64,000 nucleotides of DNA from Castanea sativa (Eukaryota > Streptophyta > Magnoliopsida > Fagales > Fagaceae), in the NCBI RefSeq assembly GCF_040712315.1, contig NC_134015.1:51623464-51687463 (forward strand), in the 5' to 3' direction. Made by a program: the position numbers and the translations under genes. Below, piece after piece: positions 1-9,039 of the stretch (its first letter is position 1; every line of letters begins with the position of its first letter). The notes beneath the pieces were generated by a model. That model did not search any database, was not told the DNA's origin, and worked only from the letters and a program-made list of their open reading frames with translations.

Positions 1-159
1 ATAATAAGCCCTTTCTTGGGATGATAGATTCTACATACTCCATGTTGTATCAAAATAGCTACACCTCGATTCTCTCTCTTCTCACTCTTTCTCTTCTTAA
101 GAAACTGCGGTTTCTTTTCTCTCACAATTAGGCCCCGTGATGGAGCTCTGATACCGGAT
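1..159 (-). mobile_element. Internal 5' edge of a copia-type LTR retrotransposon
   Basis: Read on the minus strand, the bases just inside the LTR (141-157) contain GGTATCAGAGC, matching the primer-binding site that plant Ty1/copia elements use with initiator tRNA-Met, with the first base changed from T to C. The remaining ~140 bases would be leader or start of gag. They are too short to show a domain, and the body of the element lies outside the window. Class is inferred from the primer site alone. Confidence 0.7.
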
Positions 160-430
160 TGTTGTAAACTCTAAGCGCAAAGCAATTCAGAAAAAATATT
201 TGAATAAAATGTTATTGAATTCAAAATAAGCTGTTGGCTTATATAAGCCTTACAAAGAGATAAAATCAGAAATAAACAACCCATGTTAAACAACCCACTT
301 GGTAAATGGCTAATAACGTGGTAAATGGTTAAGGAAATGGTCAAACTTTACCTACATGTCCTAAATAATAGGATTTATTAACTGAATGAACTTTTGACAA
401 CTTCAACTATACCTCTAACAACCCCAACAG
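160..430 (-). repeat. LTR of the minus-strand copia element
   Basis: The 271-bp block begins TGTTG and ends CAACA, the perfect short inverted ends expected of an LTR, and abuts the primer-binding site at its low-coordinate end with a 4-base gap. On the minus strand a TATATAAG box lies near 235-245, a plausible LTR promoter. The partner LTR is outside the window, so neither target duplication nor age can be judged. It could be a full element or a truncated one. Confidence 0.7.
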
Positions 431-1418
431 AGTCTTTAAATCGAGACTCGAGTTCCCTTAACACTTCTTTCTTCAAAATCTTGGCCTAAGCTCCATGGCC
501 AACACTTTTTTCTTCTAATCTCAGAACCTTCGGATCGCCAAGGCCAAATCTCCATGGTTTAACCTCAGCCTTCGCCTCTTCTCTAAACCTGAACCTAAAC
601 ACTTACATCTAATCGATCTCTCTAACTCTTAAAACCTTAAACCCAATTTTGGAGACAACAGACCCAAAAAATAGAAAACAACAAAACTAAGCAACAATAC
701 CACCGGAAACAACAAACCCAAGTCGCCCCGGTGCCAAGATCGTGATTTTTGGGTTTTTAGAAGTGGGTTTGGACATTTGAGAAGTGAGAAGAAGATGGAG
801 AGGAAAGCTGAAGAAGAAGAAGAAGATGGATTATAAATTTGTAATATTACTATTTATAAACTTATTATGTATTTATTTATTTTATAATTATTTTAAAAAA
901 TGATTTATAACATCACAATTCAACTACTGTTAGATCTCAGTAGTACTAGAGAATCAAAAATGATACCCTTTCTAATTTTATGTTCGATCTAAGTTAAAAT
1001 CTCAATTGATTTTTGGGTGTTTTGTATTGAAGTCTATGTTGCTCGATGGCAAATATGTTTGACATCACTTATGTCACGCAGAAATCCATCAAGGCTTAAG
1101 CCCCTCCTGTATATCTAAAACTCTGCTCTCTTTCTTCCAACCAATGCTTGCCAATTGTCATGGCCAATGCTTCCTAGTTTGGATCATACTTGTACTCCTC
1201 AATTGAATTTTGGGCGTAGGCAAACTCTAAATATATATATATTTTTTTTTAAACAAACTAAAATTTAATTCCTAAACCAATATAAACAAAGTAGGGGGAA
1301 AAATTTCAACCCATTAAAATCATACTCCTTTTTTGCAATCTAATTTTTTAATTTTTAATCTTTCTTTCATTCTTATTTTATTACTTTCAAAAAAAGCTTT
1401 CTTTCTTATTTATTGTAG

Positions 1419-1423
<5 letters not shown>
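431..1423. other. No gene recognised; AT-rich upstream DNA
   Basis: No coding segment, tRNA or clear repeat could be supported. The last few hundred bases could hold the promoter of the DUF2828 gene, but no convincing TATA box stands out from the general AT-richness. Confidence 0.5.

Positions 1424-1480
<57 letters not shown>
1424..1480. repeat. (AT)n microsatellite
   Basis: About 28 uninterrupted AT units, roughly 400 bases upstream of the DUF2828 start codon and about 170 bases before the likely 5'-UTR intron. It is probably length-polymorphic. The tyrosine/isoleucine-repeat reading frame through it is an artefact. Confidence 0.95.
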
Positions 1481-1482
<2 letters not shown>

Positions 1483-1652
1483 CTTCTTTACGTTTCTCTC
1501 TCCCCCGGCAATTAAACCACGCCGCCACCACACCTAGAGCGAAAACCCGCCCAGAGCGAGCACTAGCGTTTCGGTTTCACTTCGCCGTTTAGCAGAGGAA
1601 AATTGTTTATCTTCAATATTGAGCCTCGTATTCACAAAGGATTGATTGCCTG

Positions 1653-1861
1653 GTAATTGTTACTCCCATTTTGCTTCTTAATTTGCACGGTTTTTTTGGG
1701 GTACTTTTTTACCTCTTCTCGCTTAACAGAATCAACAGTCAGTGGATTCCAATTGGTAGCTTACATCTCTTCGTTCTTAACATGCTGTCGTGTTGTCAAT
1801 AGTTTTATCATGAATTTATCTGATTTTGTGTCCTTTGATCTTAAACTATAATTCTCATCAG
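1653..1861 (+). other. Probable intron in the 5' UTR of the DUF2828 gene
   Basis: A donor (CTG|GTAATT at 1653) and a pyrimidine-rich acceptor (TTCTCATCAG, ending 1861) bracket a T-rich 209-bp stretch directly upstream of the first in-frame ATG at 1877. The reading frame stays open upstream of that ATG only through non-ATG codons lying inside this candidate intron, so translation most simply starts at 1877. Splicing is inferred from site consensus only. Confidence 0.55.
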
Positions 1862-1876
1862 GTAGTAGTGTCAAGT

Positions 1877-3358
1877 ATGAGTCACCTTGGATTTTCACTC
1901 TTTGGCATCTCTATCAAAAGGACTGCAGCTATCACAGCCAGGTGGACTGGTTTAAGAAACATTTCTTCTGGTGCATTGTCTTTGAGGTGTTGTTTTTCTA
2001 ATTGTCCTAGGAGCTCATCAGCAGATTTAAACCCTTTTCCATTTCTACCGCTTGGGCCTCCAGAAATCCCTCATTCAACAGTTACTGCGATTCCAAGTCT
2101 AGTTGATGCCCAAGACTTTTTCTTTGATGAAATCCGGCTTTCACTGGAAGTTGAAGAAGCCGATCCATGTTTTGAATTTTATGAAAAGTTTAGGAGAACG
2201 AAAAGATTAGCTGATTTTATGCACTCTTTGGAGATGTCTTGGTACCACTGTCCGCTTACCACCCTCAAACTCATATGCCTTTTGAGGAACACTAATTATT
2301 TGAGAAATGAAAGAAGAGAGGAGTTCTATTTTGCAGCTATTTGGCTCCACCATTACCACCCTAAAACGCTAGCATGCAATTTGAAGACATTTGCCAAATT
2401 TGCGTGTTTGAAAGACTTGCTGGAAATCCTCTTTCGGATTGTCAATGGCAGCACCATGGAACTTTATTGTAGTTACACACTCTACAGCAGGGAAGAACTT
2501 ATAAGGACAGAGCGAGTCTATGGAAGAAGGGCTGTGAAATATAAGGCGAATGCTGAACAAGAGAAGGCTACAGAGAGAAATGACAAAATAAATAGGATGG
2601 CAAAAAACGCCATTGAGAGGTACAAGTATGATCCAAAGTACCGTTTCTTATATGATCGGATTTCTGATCTCTTTGTTGAGCTACTTAAGGCCGACCTTGA
2701 GCACTTGGATTCTGGGCGGATAGAAAAAATTAGTTTGGCTTCAAAATGGTGCCCTTCTCTTTACTCTTCTTATGATCGTTCAACTTTATTTTGTGAGAGT
2801 GTTGCTCGGAGGCTTTTCCCATATGATTCTTGTCCTGAATACAAAGGGATTGATGAGGATCACTACGTTTACAGAGTCCGAAATCGATTACAGAAAGAAG
2901 TTCTTGTCCCACTTCGCAAAGCCCTGGAGTTACCAGAAACTTATATGAGTGCCAATCAATGGAACTTGCTTCGATATGATCGAATCTCATCTATTGCGTT
3001 GAGAAATTACAGGCAGGCATTCTTTAAACATGACCGTGAAAGGTATTTGCAGTACCTTCAAAATGTGCAGGGCCCTGAAATGCCAAAAACCACTGCCAAG
3101 GATGAAGCAATGAGGGAGAAGTTTGAAAGGAATGGGTATGTGATGCCAGAAACTTTGCATTGGGACGTTAGTAACCATGGACCGTCTCCGCCAGTTCCAG
3201 CTGTGGTCTCACTTGAGGCTGGTCTAACACACATAAGTAGTCCCTCAAAGAAAAGTTTCAGAGTTTCATTGGAGGGAGATGGAACCCTGAATTTGAGGGC
3301 TATGATGGAATCGGAGATTTGCAGTGTAGATGACCCAGAACTTTTAGTGTACGATTGA
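1877..3358 (+). CDS. DUF2828-family protein lacking the vWA-like core
   Basis: A single open exon of 493 codons, ATG to TGA. Residues 1-49 hold no Asp or Glu but six Arg/Lys and many Ser, which looks like a mitochondrial or plastid targeting leader. LGPPEIP near residue 60 resembles the usual start of plant DUF2828 proteins. The helical N-terminal half follows (HHYHPKTLACNLKTFAKF; later LASKWCPSLYSSYDRSTLFCES and a VLVPLRKALELPE stretch). Plant members are normally about 600-660 residues and continue into a von Willebrand A-like half with a DxSxS metal site. Here, after HDRERYLQYLQNVQ (about residue 396), the sequence jumps straight to what matches the last ~90 residues of the family (REKFERNGYV...LHWDV...LLVYD). 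The metal-site segment is absent. The molecular function of the family is unknown. No stop or frameshift suggests decay, so it may be a functional divergent paralogue. Confidence 0.85.
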   Translation: MSHLGFSLFGISIKRTAAITARWTGLRNISSGALSLRCCFSNCPRSSSADLNPFPFLPLGPPEIPHSTVTAIPSLVDAQDFFFDEIRLSLEVEEADPCFEFYEKFRRTKRLADFMHSLEMSWYHCPLTTLKLICLLRNTNYLRNERREEFYFAAIWLHHYHPKTLACNLKTFAKFACLKDLLEILFRIVNGSTMELYCSYTLYSREELIRTERVYGRRAVKYKANAEQEKATERNDKINRMAKNAIERYKYDPKYRFLYDRISDLFVELLKADLEHLDSGRIEKISLASKWCPSLYSSYDRSTLFCESVARRLFPYDSCPEYKGIDEDHYVYRVRNRLQKEVLVPLRKALELPETYMSANQWNLLRYDRISSIALRNYRQAFFKHDRERYLQYLQNVQGPEMPKTTAKDEAMREKFERNGYVMPETLHWDVSNHGPSPPVPAVVSLEAGLTHISSPSKKSFRVSLEGDGTLNLRAMMESEICSVDDPELLVYD

Positions 3359-3389
3359 TTTATTTATTTATTTTTAATTCTCTGTTTAG

Positions 3390-3477
3390 CTAGACAGTGT
3401 TGTTTGTGTTAGCAGTGTAGGTAATTTTATTATCTAGACAGTGTTGTTTATGTTAGCAGTGTAGGTAATTTTATTTT
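3390..3477. repeat. 44-bp tandem duplication in the 3' flank of the DUF2828 gene
   Basis: Two adjacent 44-bp units, each starting CTAGACAGTGTTGTTT and differing at about two or three positions, lie 30-120 bases after the stop codon. They are probably in the 3' UTR. No function is evident. Confidence 0.85.
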
Positions 3478-3913
3478 AACTAGGTTCTATGGATTATGTC
3501 TAATGCATTATTATCTTGTCTAAACTTGTGCAGTTTTAAGATATCAAGAAATTGCATTGGAGGCATGCAGACAGTTTGAAAATTAACTTTTAGTTTAACT
3601 TTAAGAACTTGAAAAGTTTTGAGGGAGTCAATTAGATAGCATATCTCATGATATTTTGATTTTTGATTTTTTTAAAGATCATAAAATAACATGATAATCA
3701 AGTTCCAAAAGAATTACTAAACCAAAAGCTATCCGTTGTCTTTGAAGCTTTGTGTTGCTAGTTGCCTTGTTTCTTTGAAAATTCTTGGATGGACAGCATG
3801 AAAAATAGCTTTAGTCTCTTGAGACTGAAGCATTCTGATGTCATAGACCAGAGTCTCAACCTTCCATTTTCTTCTCTGTTGTACATTAACTTTATTTCTT
3901 TGTCTCCAACTAG
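3478..3913. other. No gene recognised
   Basis: AT-rich DNA between the DUF2828 3' flank and a TIR element. Short frames on both strands lack any recognisable domain. Confidence 0.5.
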
Positions 3914-5022
3914 GAGCATCTTCAGCAGATTCTCCAAATTTTTGTACTGTTTGGAGAATGAACAGTGACATTTAGCCATTACCTACTCACTTTTTCAAAT
4001 ACACTTTCCAAAAGATTATCTATCCCATTATCTATCTCATTTAAATATTATTTCTTCATTTATTGTTTATTCTTTTTTTAATCATCATTTATTCTTTTTT
4101 TAACAACTATATTTTTCAATGAGAAGTGTTATGTTCACAACATTTTACGCAATACTTTCATAAAAAAATTTATGTGGAAAGTTATTACTAGTTATAATTT
4201 GAACTCACTACTGAAATTATTATTTTTTACTTGCCAATATTAACTAATAACAATCTGTTACTTAAAATTTATTGTGAAAATATTGTGGTAGTATTTTTTA
4301 TTTAGAATTTTTTATTTTTTATATTATTTTTCTTTCTTTCATTTCATTTTCATCCATACACGTTTCATTTCTTTTTTTCTTTTTTCTTTTTCTTGTTTTT
4401 CTCCTCCACACAACTCCTATCTCTATCCCCACTTCTTTTATTTTCTTTTTCACCTCAAGAACATTCTAGCACATCAGAGAGAGAGAGAGATGCTCGTCCG
4501 CCGCCCCACCGCCGGTGAAGATCGAGGTCGCCGAAAGGACAAAGCCAGTGGAGATCGGCGTTCACCATGCAACACTACCACGCCCGCCGTCCCACCGCCG
4601 CTCGTCCTCCTCCCCACCACCAAGCTGGGTTAGATCGGCTTGCTCTTTTTTTTTTTTTTTTTTTTATATTTGCTTGTTCTGATTCAATTTTATTTTAAGA
4701 ATTGGATTTTGTTTTGTATTTGGATTATGTGAGAAACAGAGAGAATGATTCAGATCGGCTTCTATTTTTTTTTTTCTTGATCTTTTATTGTTGTTCTAAT
4801 TTTTTTTTCTTTTTTGTTGTTGATCTACTGTTGTTGTTGTTTTGATTTTAGATTTGTTGTTTAAATTATATCAGTTTTATGAGAGCAAGAATTGTTTTGT
4901 GAGAGAATGAGAGAAAAAAAGAAGCAACAGAAAGAATGAGAGAAAAAAAAAAGAAATGTGGAGGAGGGAGAAAGAATTGATATAATAAAGGACCGGTGTA
5001 ATTTATACCATTGAAGATGCTC
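3914..5022. mobile_element. Non-autonomous TIR element, GAGCATCTTCA ends
   Basis: The left end GAGCATCTTCA (3914) is matched in inverse by TGAAGATGCTC ending 5022. Ends of the GAGCATC type are common among small plant DNA transposons. The ~1.1-kb interior has no transposase frame. It contains a GC-rich patch at 4495-4630 and a stretch at about 4130-4290 resembling the AT-rich repeat found again at 12.2, 13.6 and 39.7 kb. The target duplication could not be fixed, so superfamily is open. Confidence 0.55.
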
Positions 5023-5249
5023 TAATATGTCAGCAAACCTGAAGTTCAATTTTCTTGCTTTCATTACGACTTTTCTGATTGCATGCCATCTAACAGCTTG
5101 TTTTCCTTGTAAACTTATGTAATGTCACCTAGCAAATACTCTTACCCCCAATCTTGACTTTGCTACAAAAGCTATTACCTTAGTTTTCTTCCATTTGCCT
5201 TGTTAAAATCATCCAGCTACAACCTTGGCTTTCTATTTCAGACCCATAG

Positions 5250-5352
5250 GGCCAGTTTGGATTGAGGGAGTAGAGTAGAGTAGAGTAGAGTTGGCCGGAG
5301 ATTAGCCAACTCTATTTTACTCTCTCTCCCTCCCTCTCAATCCAAACTGGCC
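5250..5352. mobile_element. 103-bp foldback MITE-like hairpin
   Basis: GGCCAGTTTGGATTGAGGGAG at the left is mirrored by CTCCCTCTCAATCCAAACTGGCC at the right, and the inner GAGTTGGC/GCCAACTC also pairs, so nearly the whole unit folds on itself. A short (TAGAG)n run lies in one arm. There is no coding capacity. It resembles a minimal MITE or a solo TIR pair. Confidence 0.7.
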
Positions 5353-5519
5353 AATCAAGTTTGGATTTGCATAACTGCTTTTGTCTCCCATAAGCTCTTT
5401 ACTATCATACTTGCAAATTAAAATTTTTACAAGAGTTTAGCACTATTTTAGCAGATATAGGTGTTCCTTAAAATGAAATCTGGTTTCCATGCTTCCATAT
5501 GGACGAAAGAGTTGTTGCA

Positions 5520-5765
5520 ATAATGATAATTGCATTGTCGTCAATTGGTCCATAAGGTTGCTCTACTGCATGTAACAAGGTTTCCAACCATTAGTTTATG
5601 AAATCTATCTAACCATAGAAGACTTGTCCTTAAAGTCAGGTCGGATGCCAGCCAAACTGCCCTTGCCAAATTACAGTGAAACATTAAATTATTGATGTCT
5701 TCATCATCCTCATTGCACAATACATGGGTTTTTAGTTTTTGCTTTGTTGTTTTTTTTATAAACAA
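5520..5765 (-). pseudogene. LINE fragment, zf-RVT region
   Basis: The minus strand encodes a stretch with a Cys, an EDIN-like acidic segment, LMFHC and ARAVW in the order typical of the zinc-binding (zf-RVT) region after the reverse transcriptase of plant LINEs. The reverse transcriptase itself is absent. The frame opens just upstream of the motif and soon closes, so this is a short decayed scrap. Identification rests on the motif pattern only. Confidence 0.6.
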
Positions 5766-6084
5766 ATTCTACGAGTAGGAAGGGCATTATGTCCCAATTT
5801 CCACAAGAAGATCACCACAGCTTATTCGTGTGTTTGGCTTAGCTTATATTCTTCCTCACCTTTAAGCATATGAGCTACAAAACCATATCGTAGCTAAACG
5901 TAATATTCTCCACTTAGAGATCTACACAGTTTAGTGTATCAGGATGGTTCAAATTAAGCTCCATAAATTCACCAGCTCCCTTTTTGTATCCCATTTTCTT
6001 AATGCCACCACAAAATTTTTCTATATATTGAAAGCCTCCTTCCCTTTTTTTCCCAGTTTAGGAATTAGGAATGTTTCTCTTATT

Positions 6085-6654
6085 CAAGATTATTCAGTGG
6101 AAACTATGTGAATTTGCTTAGTTTTTCATCTGGAAATGCATACTTTGGTTCATATTTGCAAAATTGAGTTCAAGTTGAATTTTTTTTTGCATCTTGATGT
6201 TCTTATTGAATATTTAAGATAAATTTCATTAACATACCCTGAGGTTTGGACTAATATTAACCAAGTGCTAGACATTTCAAAATTGACCAATTTAGACTCT
6301 AAAGACAACTTAATCTCCAACTTCGTTAACCCTCTATTACTCATTTTTCTTTTTCTTTCTCAAACGTCTCAAGATTATTCAGTGGAAACTATGTAAATTT
6401 GCTTAGTTTTTCATCTAGAAATACATACTTTGGTTCATATTTGCAAAATTGAGTTCAAGTTGAATTTTTTTTTGCATCTTGATGTTCTTATTGAATATTT
6501 AAGGTAAATTTCATTAACATACCCTGAGGTTTGGACTAATATTAACCAGGTGCTAGACATTTCAAAATTGACCAATTTGGTCTTTAAAGACAACTTAATC
6601 TCCAACCCCGTTAACCCTCTATTACTCATTTTTATTTTTTCTTTCTCAAACGTC
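6085..6654. repeat. 285-bp direct tandem duplication
   Basis: Two adjacent units (6085-6369, 6370-6654), each starting CAAGATTATTCAGTGG, are nearly identical along their length with a handful of substitutions. Each unit contains the left-end sequence of the TIR element that follows, so the duplication doubled that end. The similar minus-strand frames in both are by-products. Confidence 0.9.
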
Positions 6655-7199
6655 TCTCTCTCTCTCTCTCTCTCTCAGGCAACAGAAGTGGTGTGGCTTG
6701 TTATGGGTTTTTGAGTTTTTTAATTTTTATTTATTTTTTTATTTGGGTTTTGTGGCTAGTGGTGGTAGGTTCTGATCTAAGGTGAATTTGTTGTGGGGGT
6801 GGTTATGGGTTTTGATGTGGTGGTGGTGGTGGTGGTGGTGGGTTTGCCATGAGTTTTTTTAGATTTTTTGGGTTTGAGTTTTATTGTTGTGGGGTTGGTT
6901 GTGTTTTGTGGTTGGTGGGGTGGTTTTCAGTGGTGGGGATGGGTTTCGATCTAGGGTGGATTTGCAGTGGGGGTGGTTGTGGGTTCTGATGTGGTGGTGG
7001 GTTTGCTATGGTTTTTTGGATTTGGGTTTTTTTGTTGTGGTTTGGCTGAGTTTTGTTGGTGATGATGGTTTTCAGTGGTAGTGGTGGGTTCCAATATGGT
7101 GTGCATTTGCAGTGGGGTTAGTGTTGGTTTGCTATGGGTTTTTGTTGGAGGATTTGGGTGGGTAAAATTGGGTTGTTAGTTGGTTGTGGTGGTGGTTGT

Positions 7200-7245
<46 letters not shown>

Positions 7246-7415
7246 AAGAGGAACACAAGAGGAGAGAGTCACAGAAAGAAAAGAGAGAAACTAACGGAGG
7301 GTTAAAGATGTTTAGGGACCAAGTTGTATTTAAGGATCAATTTGGTCGATTTTAAAATGTATCGAATGTAATTGGCATTAGTCCAAACTTCAAGATATGT
7401 AAGTAGAATTTACTC
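6503..7415. mobile_element. TIR element with long ends and GT/GA-rich interior
   Basis: The left ~140 bp (from GTAAATTTCATTAACATA) is matched in inverse by the right ~130 bp (ending near TAGAATTTACTC), including the shared core GTTTGGACTAAT. Long ends of this kind suggest a non-autonomous Mutator-like element. The interior is low-complexity: (TC)n at 6655-6678, a (GGT)n run at 6818-6841, a G/T-rich block to 7200 and (GA)n at 7204-7241. It has no transposase, and the exact target duplication was not determined. Confidence 0.55.
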
Positions 7416-7559
7416 AATTTTTAAAATTTATCACCATTTATATGGTTAAAGTTGTTAGTGAGACTCTACTTATTCACTAATCATGATTTGGGTTGCAATT
7501 TGAAAGTTTGGATTTGTGCTACAACACACGAGCTTATTTAGACCCCAAAAATTAAATTA

Positions 7560-8560
7560 CGGCTAGGTTGCTTTTACTCTTACTTAATCAAAGTGCGGAA
7601 CAAGAGTAAATGTCCGCAATGAACCGATAACTACTCTAGTGCATAAACATGAACAACAAACAATAAAAGTAAAGTACAAGAGTAAGGAAAGAGAGATGCA
7701 AACACAAGATAACACCAAGATGTGTTATCGAAGAGGAAACCAAAGAAATCGGCGAAAAACCTCTTCGCGACCCTCCAAGTCGAAATTGATCCACTAGAGA
7801 ATAAAGTTGGAGTACACGAATAACAAAAGACCTTTCAAGCCTAGTCTACCCAATGTACTTGAGCCCTTTAAGCTCCTGCTACCCAATGTACTTTTCTAGC
7901 TTTCTAGATCTCGCAAAATGCCCAATTGCATCCGCCAAGCCTCACCGGCTTCTTTTGGCAAATCCCTAAAGCTTCTCAAGCTCCAAAACACTCTCTACAC
8001 TCTGAATAGGTATGAGTTGTGTTTGGGTACAAATCTCCTCTCAAGGTATGATAATGGGAGAGGGAATGAGAAGAGGATACAATGATTTCTCACTAAGGAT
8101 GAGTAGCTCTCTCTCTAAAAGATGGGTGTGTTTTGTTGTAGAAAACCTATCTAGGGTTTTTCTCTCTAAATGGTCTCTGATACTTTTGTGGGTAATGAGG
8201 GTATATATAGTATGGGTGAAGGGTAGGAAAGTCACACTTAAAATTCTCCAAGCAGAATGTTTCGCGAGTATTTCGCGGGAAGGCCTCACCCACGAGATAC
8301 TCGCGAAATCGACAGCTTGGCATGAATCTTCAACTTCCATCATGTGCTTCACACGTGGCTCTTTCATGGGTAGGCTTCTCGAGAGACACTCGCGAAATCC
8401 ACTTGATCATCCAATACATGCTCGATTCTTCACCAACTTAATACTAAACCTAATACAATAAAATCCCACAAAATACAAGGAACAAAATTAATGCAATTAC
8501 AACACTTTTTGTTATAGAATAAAATCAACATAAAATATAGTTGTAAATTACAACTTTACA
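7560..8560. repeat. Possible LTR remnant, unclassified
   Basis: The block has a composition unlike its flanks: relatively CG-rich patches, and a short element built from CGCGAGTATTTCGCGGG and its inverse (about 8265-8310). A TATATATAG promoter-like string occurs near 8202. Overlapping frames occur on both strands (8012-8461 plus, 8041-8367 minus) but neither resembles a known protein. I suspect an old LTR but could not define terminal TG/CA ends. Confidence 0.3.
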
Positions 8561-9039
8561 CAATCAGATGAGAGGTTTCTACAAGAAAATAGGTCATTCC
8601 ATTTTGAGTTCAGCACTTTGGGCTAGTGATGGGTTGGCTATTTGTTGAGCTAGGCCCCTGGGCCTCATGTATTCGGAATTCAATTTCAGAGTAGATGCAA
8701 ATGCTATTGTATTTACAAAAGGAGACCGGTCTGAGTTATGGCATGTGAGCATGTCTATAATCGCTGTGTAGATGTTTTGGTAAATAATGAATTATATTGA
8801 AAATGATTCTTTTTAATGACTGTAGATACACTAATAAATACCAAAATTATTTTGATTACCTAAAGTAAATCAAATGGAAATTATTTTAATACTCTTATAA
8901 TAAATGTCCATTTTGAGGAGATAAAGCATACCATTTTAGCACAATTTCAACTTTCTTGATGTATAAAGTAAACAAAGAAGATATGGATGTTAACCTTATG
9001 CACTGGGTAAACTTCCCCCTAAAATAACCCTAATCATAA
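8561..9039. other. No gene recognised
   Basis: AT-rich spacer between the LTR-like block and the antisense Tat-type gene. A weak plus-strand resemblance to LINE RNase H sequence near 8610-8740 is too degraded to call. Confidence 0.4.

Noticed and set aside
1333..1515. Small ORF of repeated Tyr/Ile
   Set aside because: It is the translation of the (AT)n microsatellite.
1826..1876. 17-residue N-terminal extension of the DUF2828 protein
   Set aside because: It starts at a non-ATG codon and lies mostly within a likely leader intron.
8012..8461. 149-codon plus-strand ORF overlapping a 108-codon minus-strand ORF
   Set aside because: Two long frames opposite each other in an LTR-like repeat, neither with a recognisable domain. 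Most likely chance frames in CG-richer repeat DNA.
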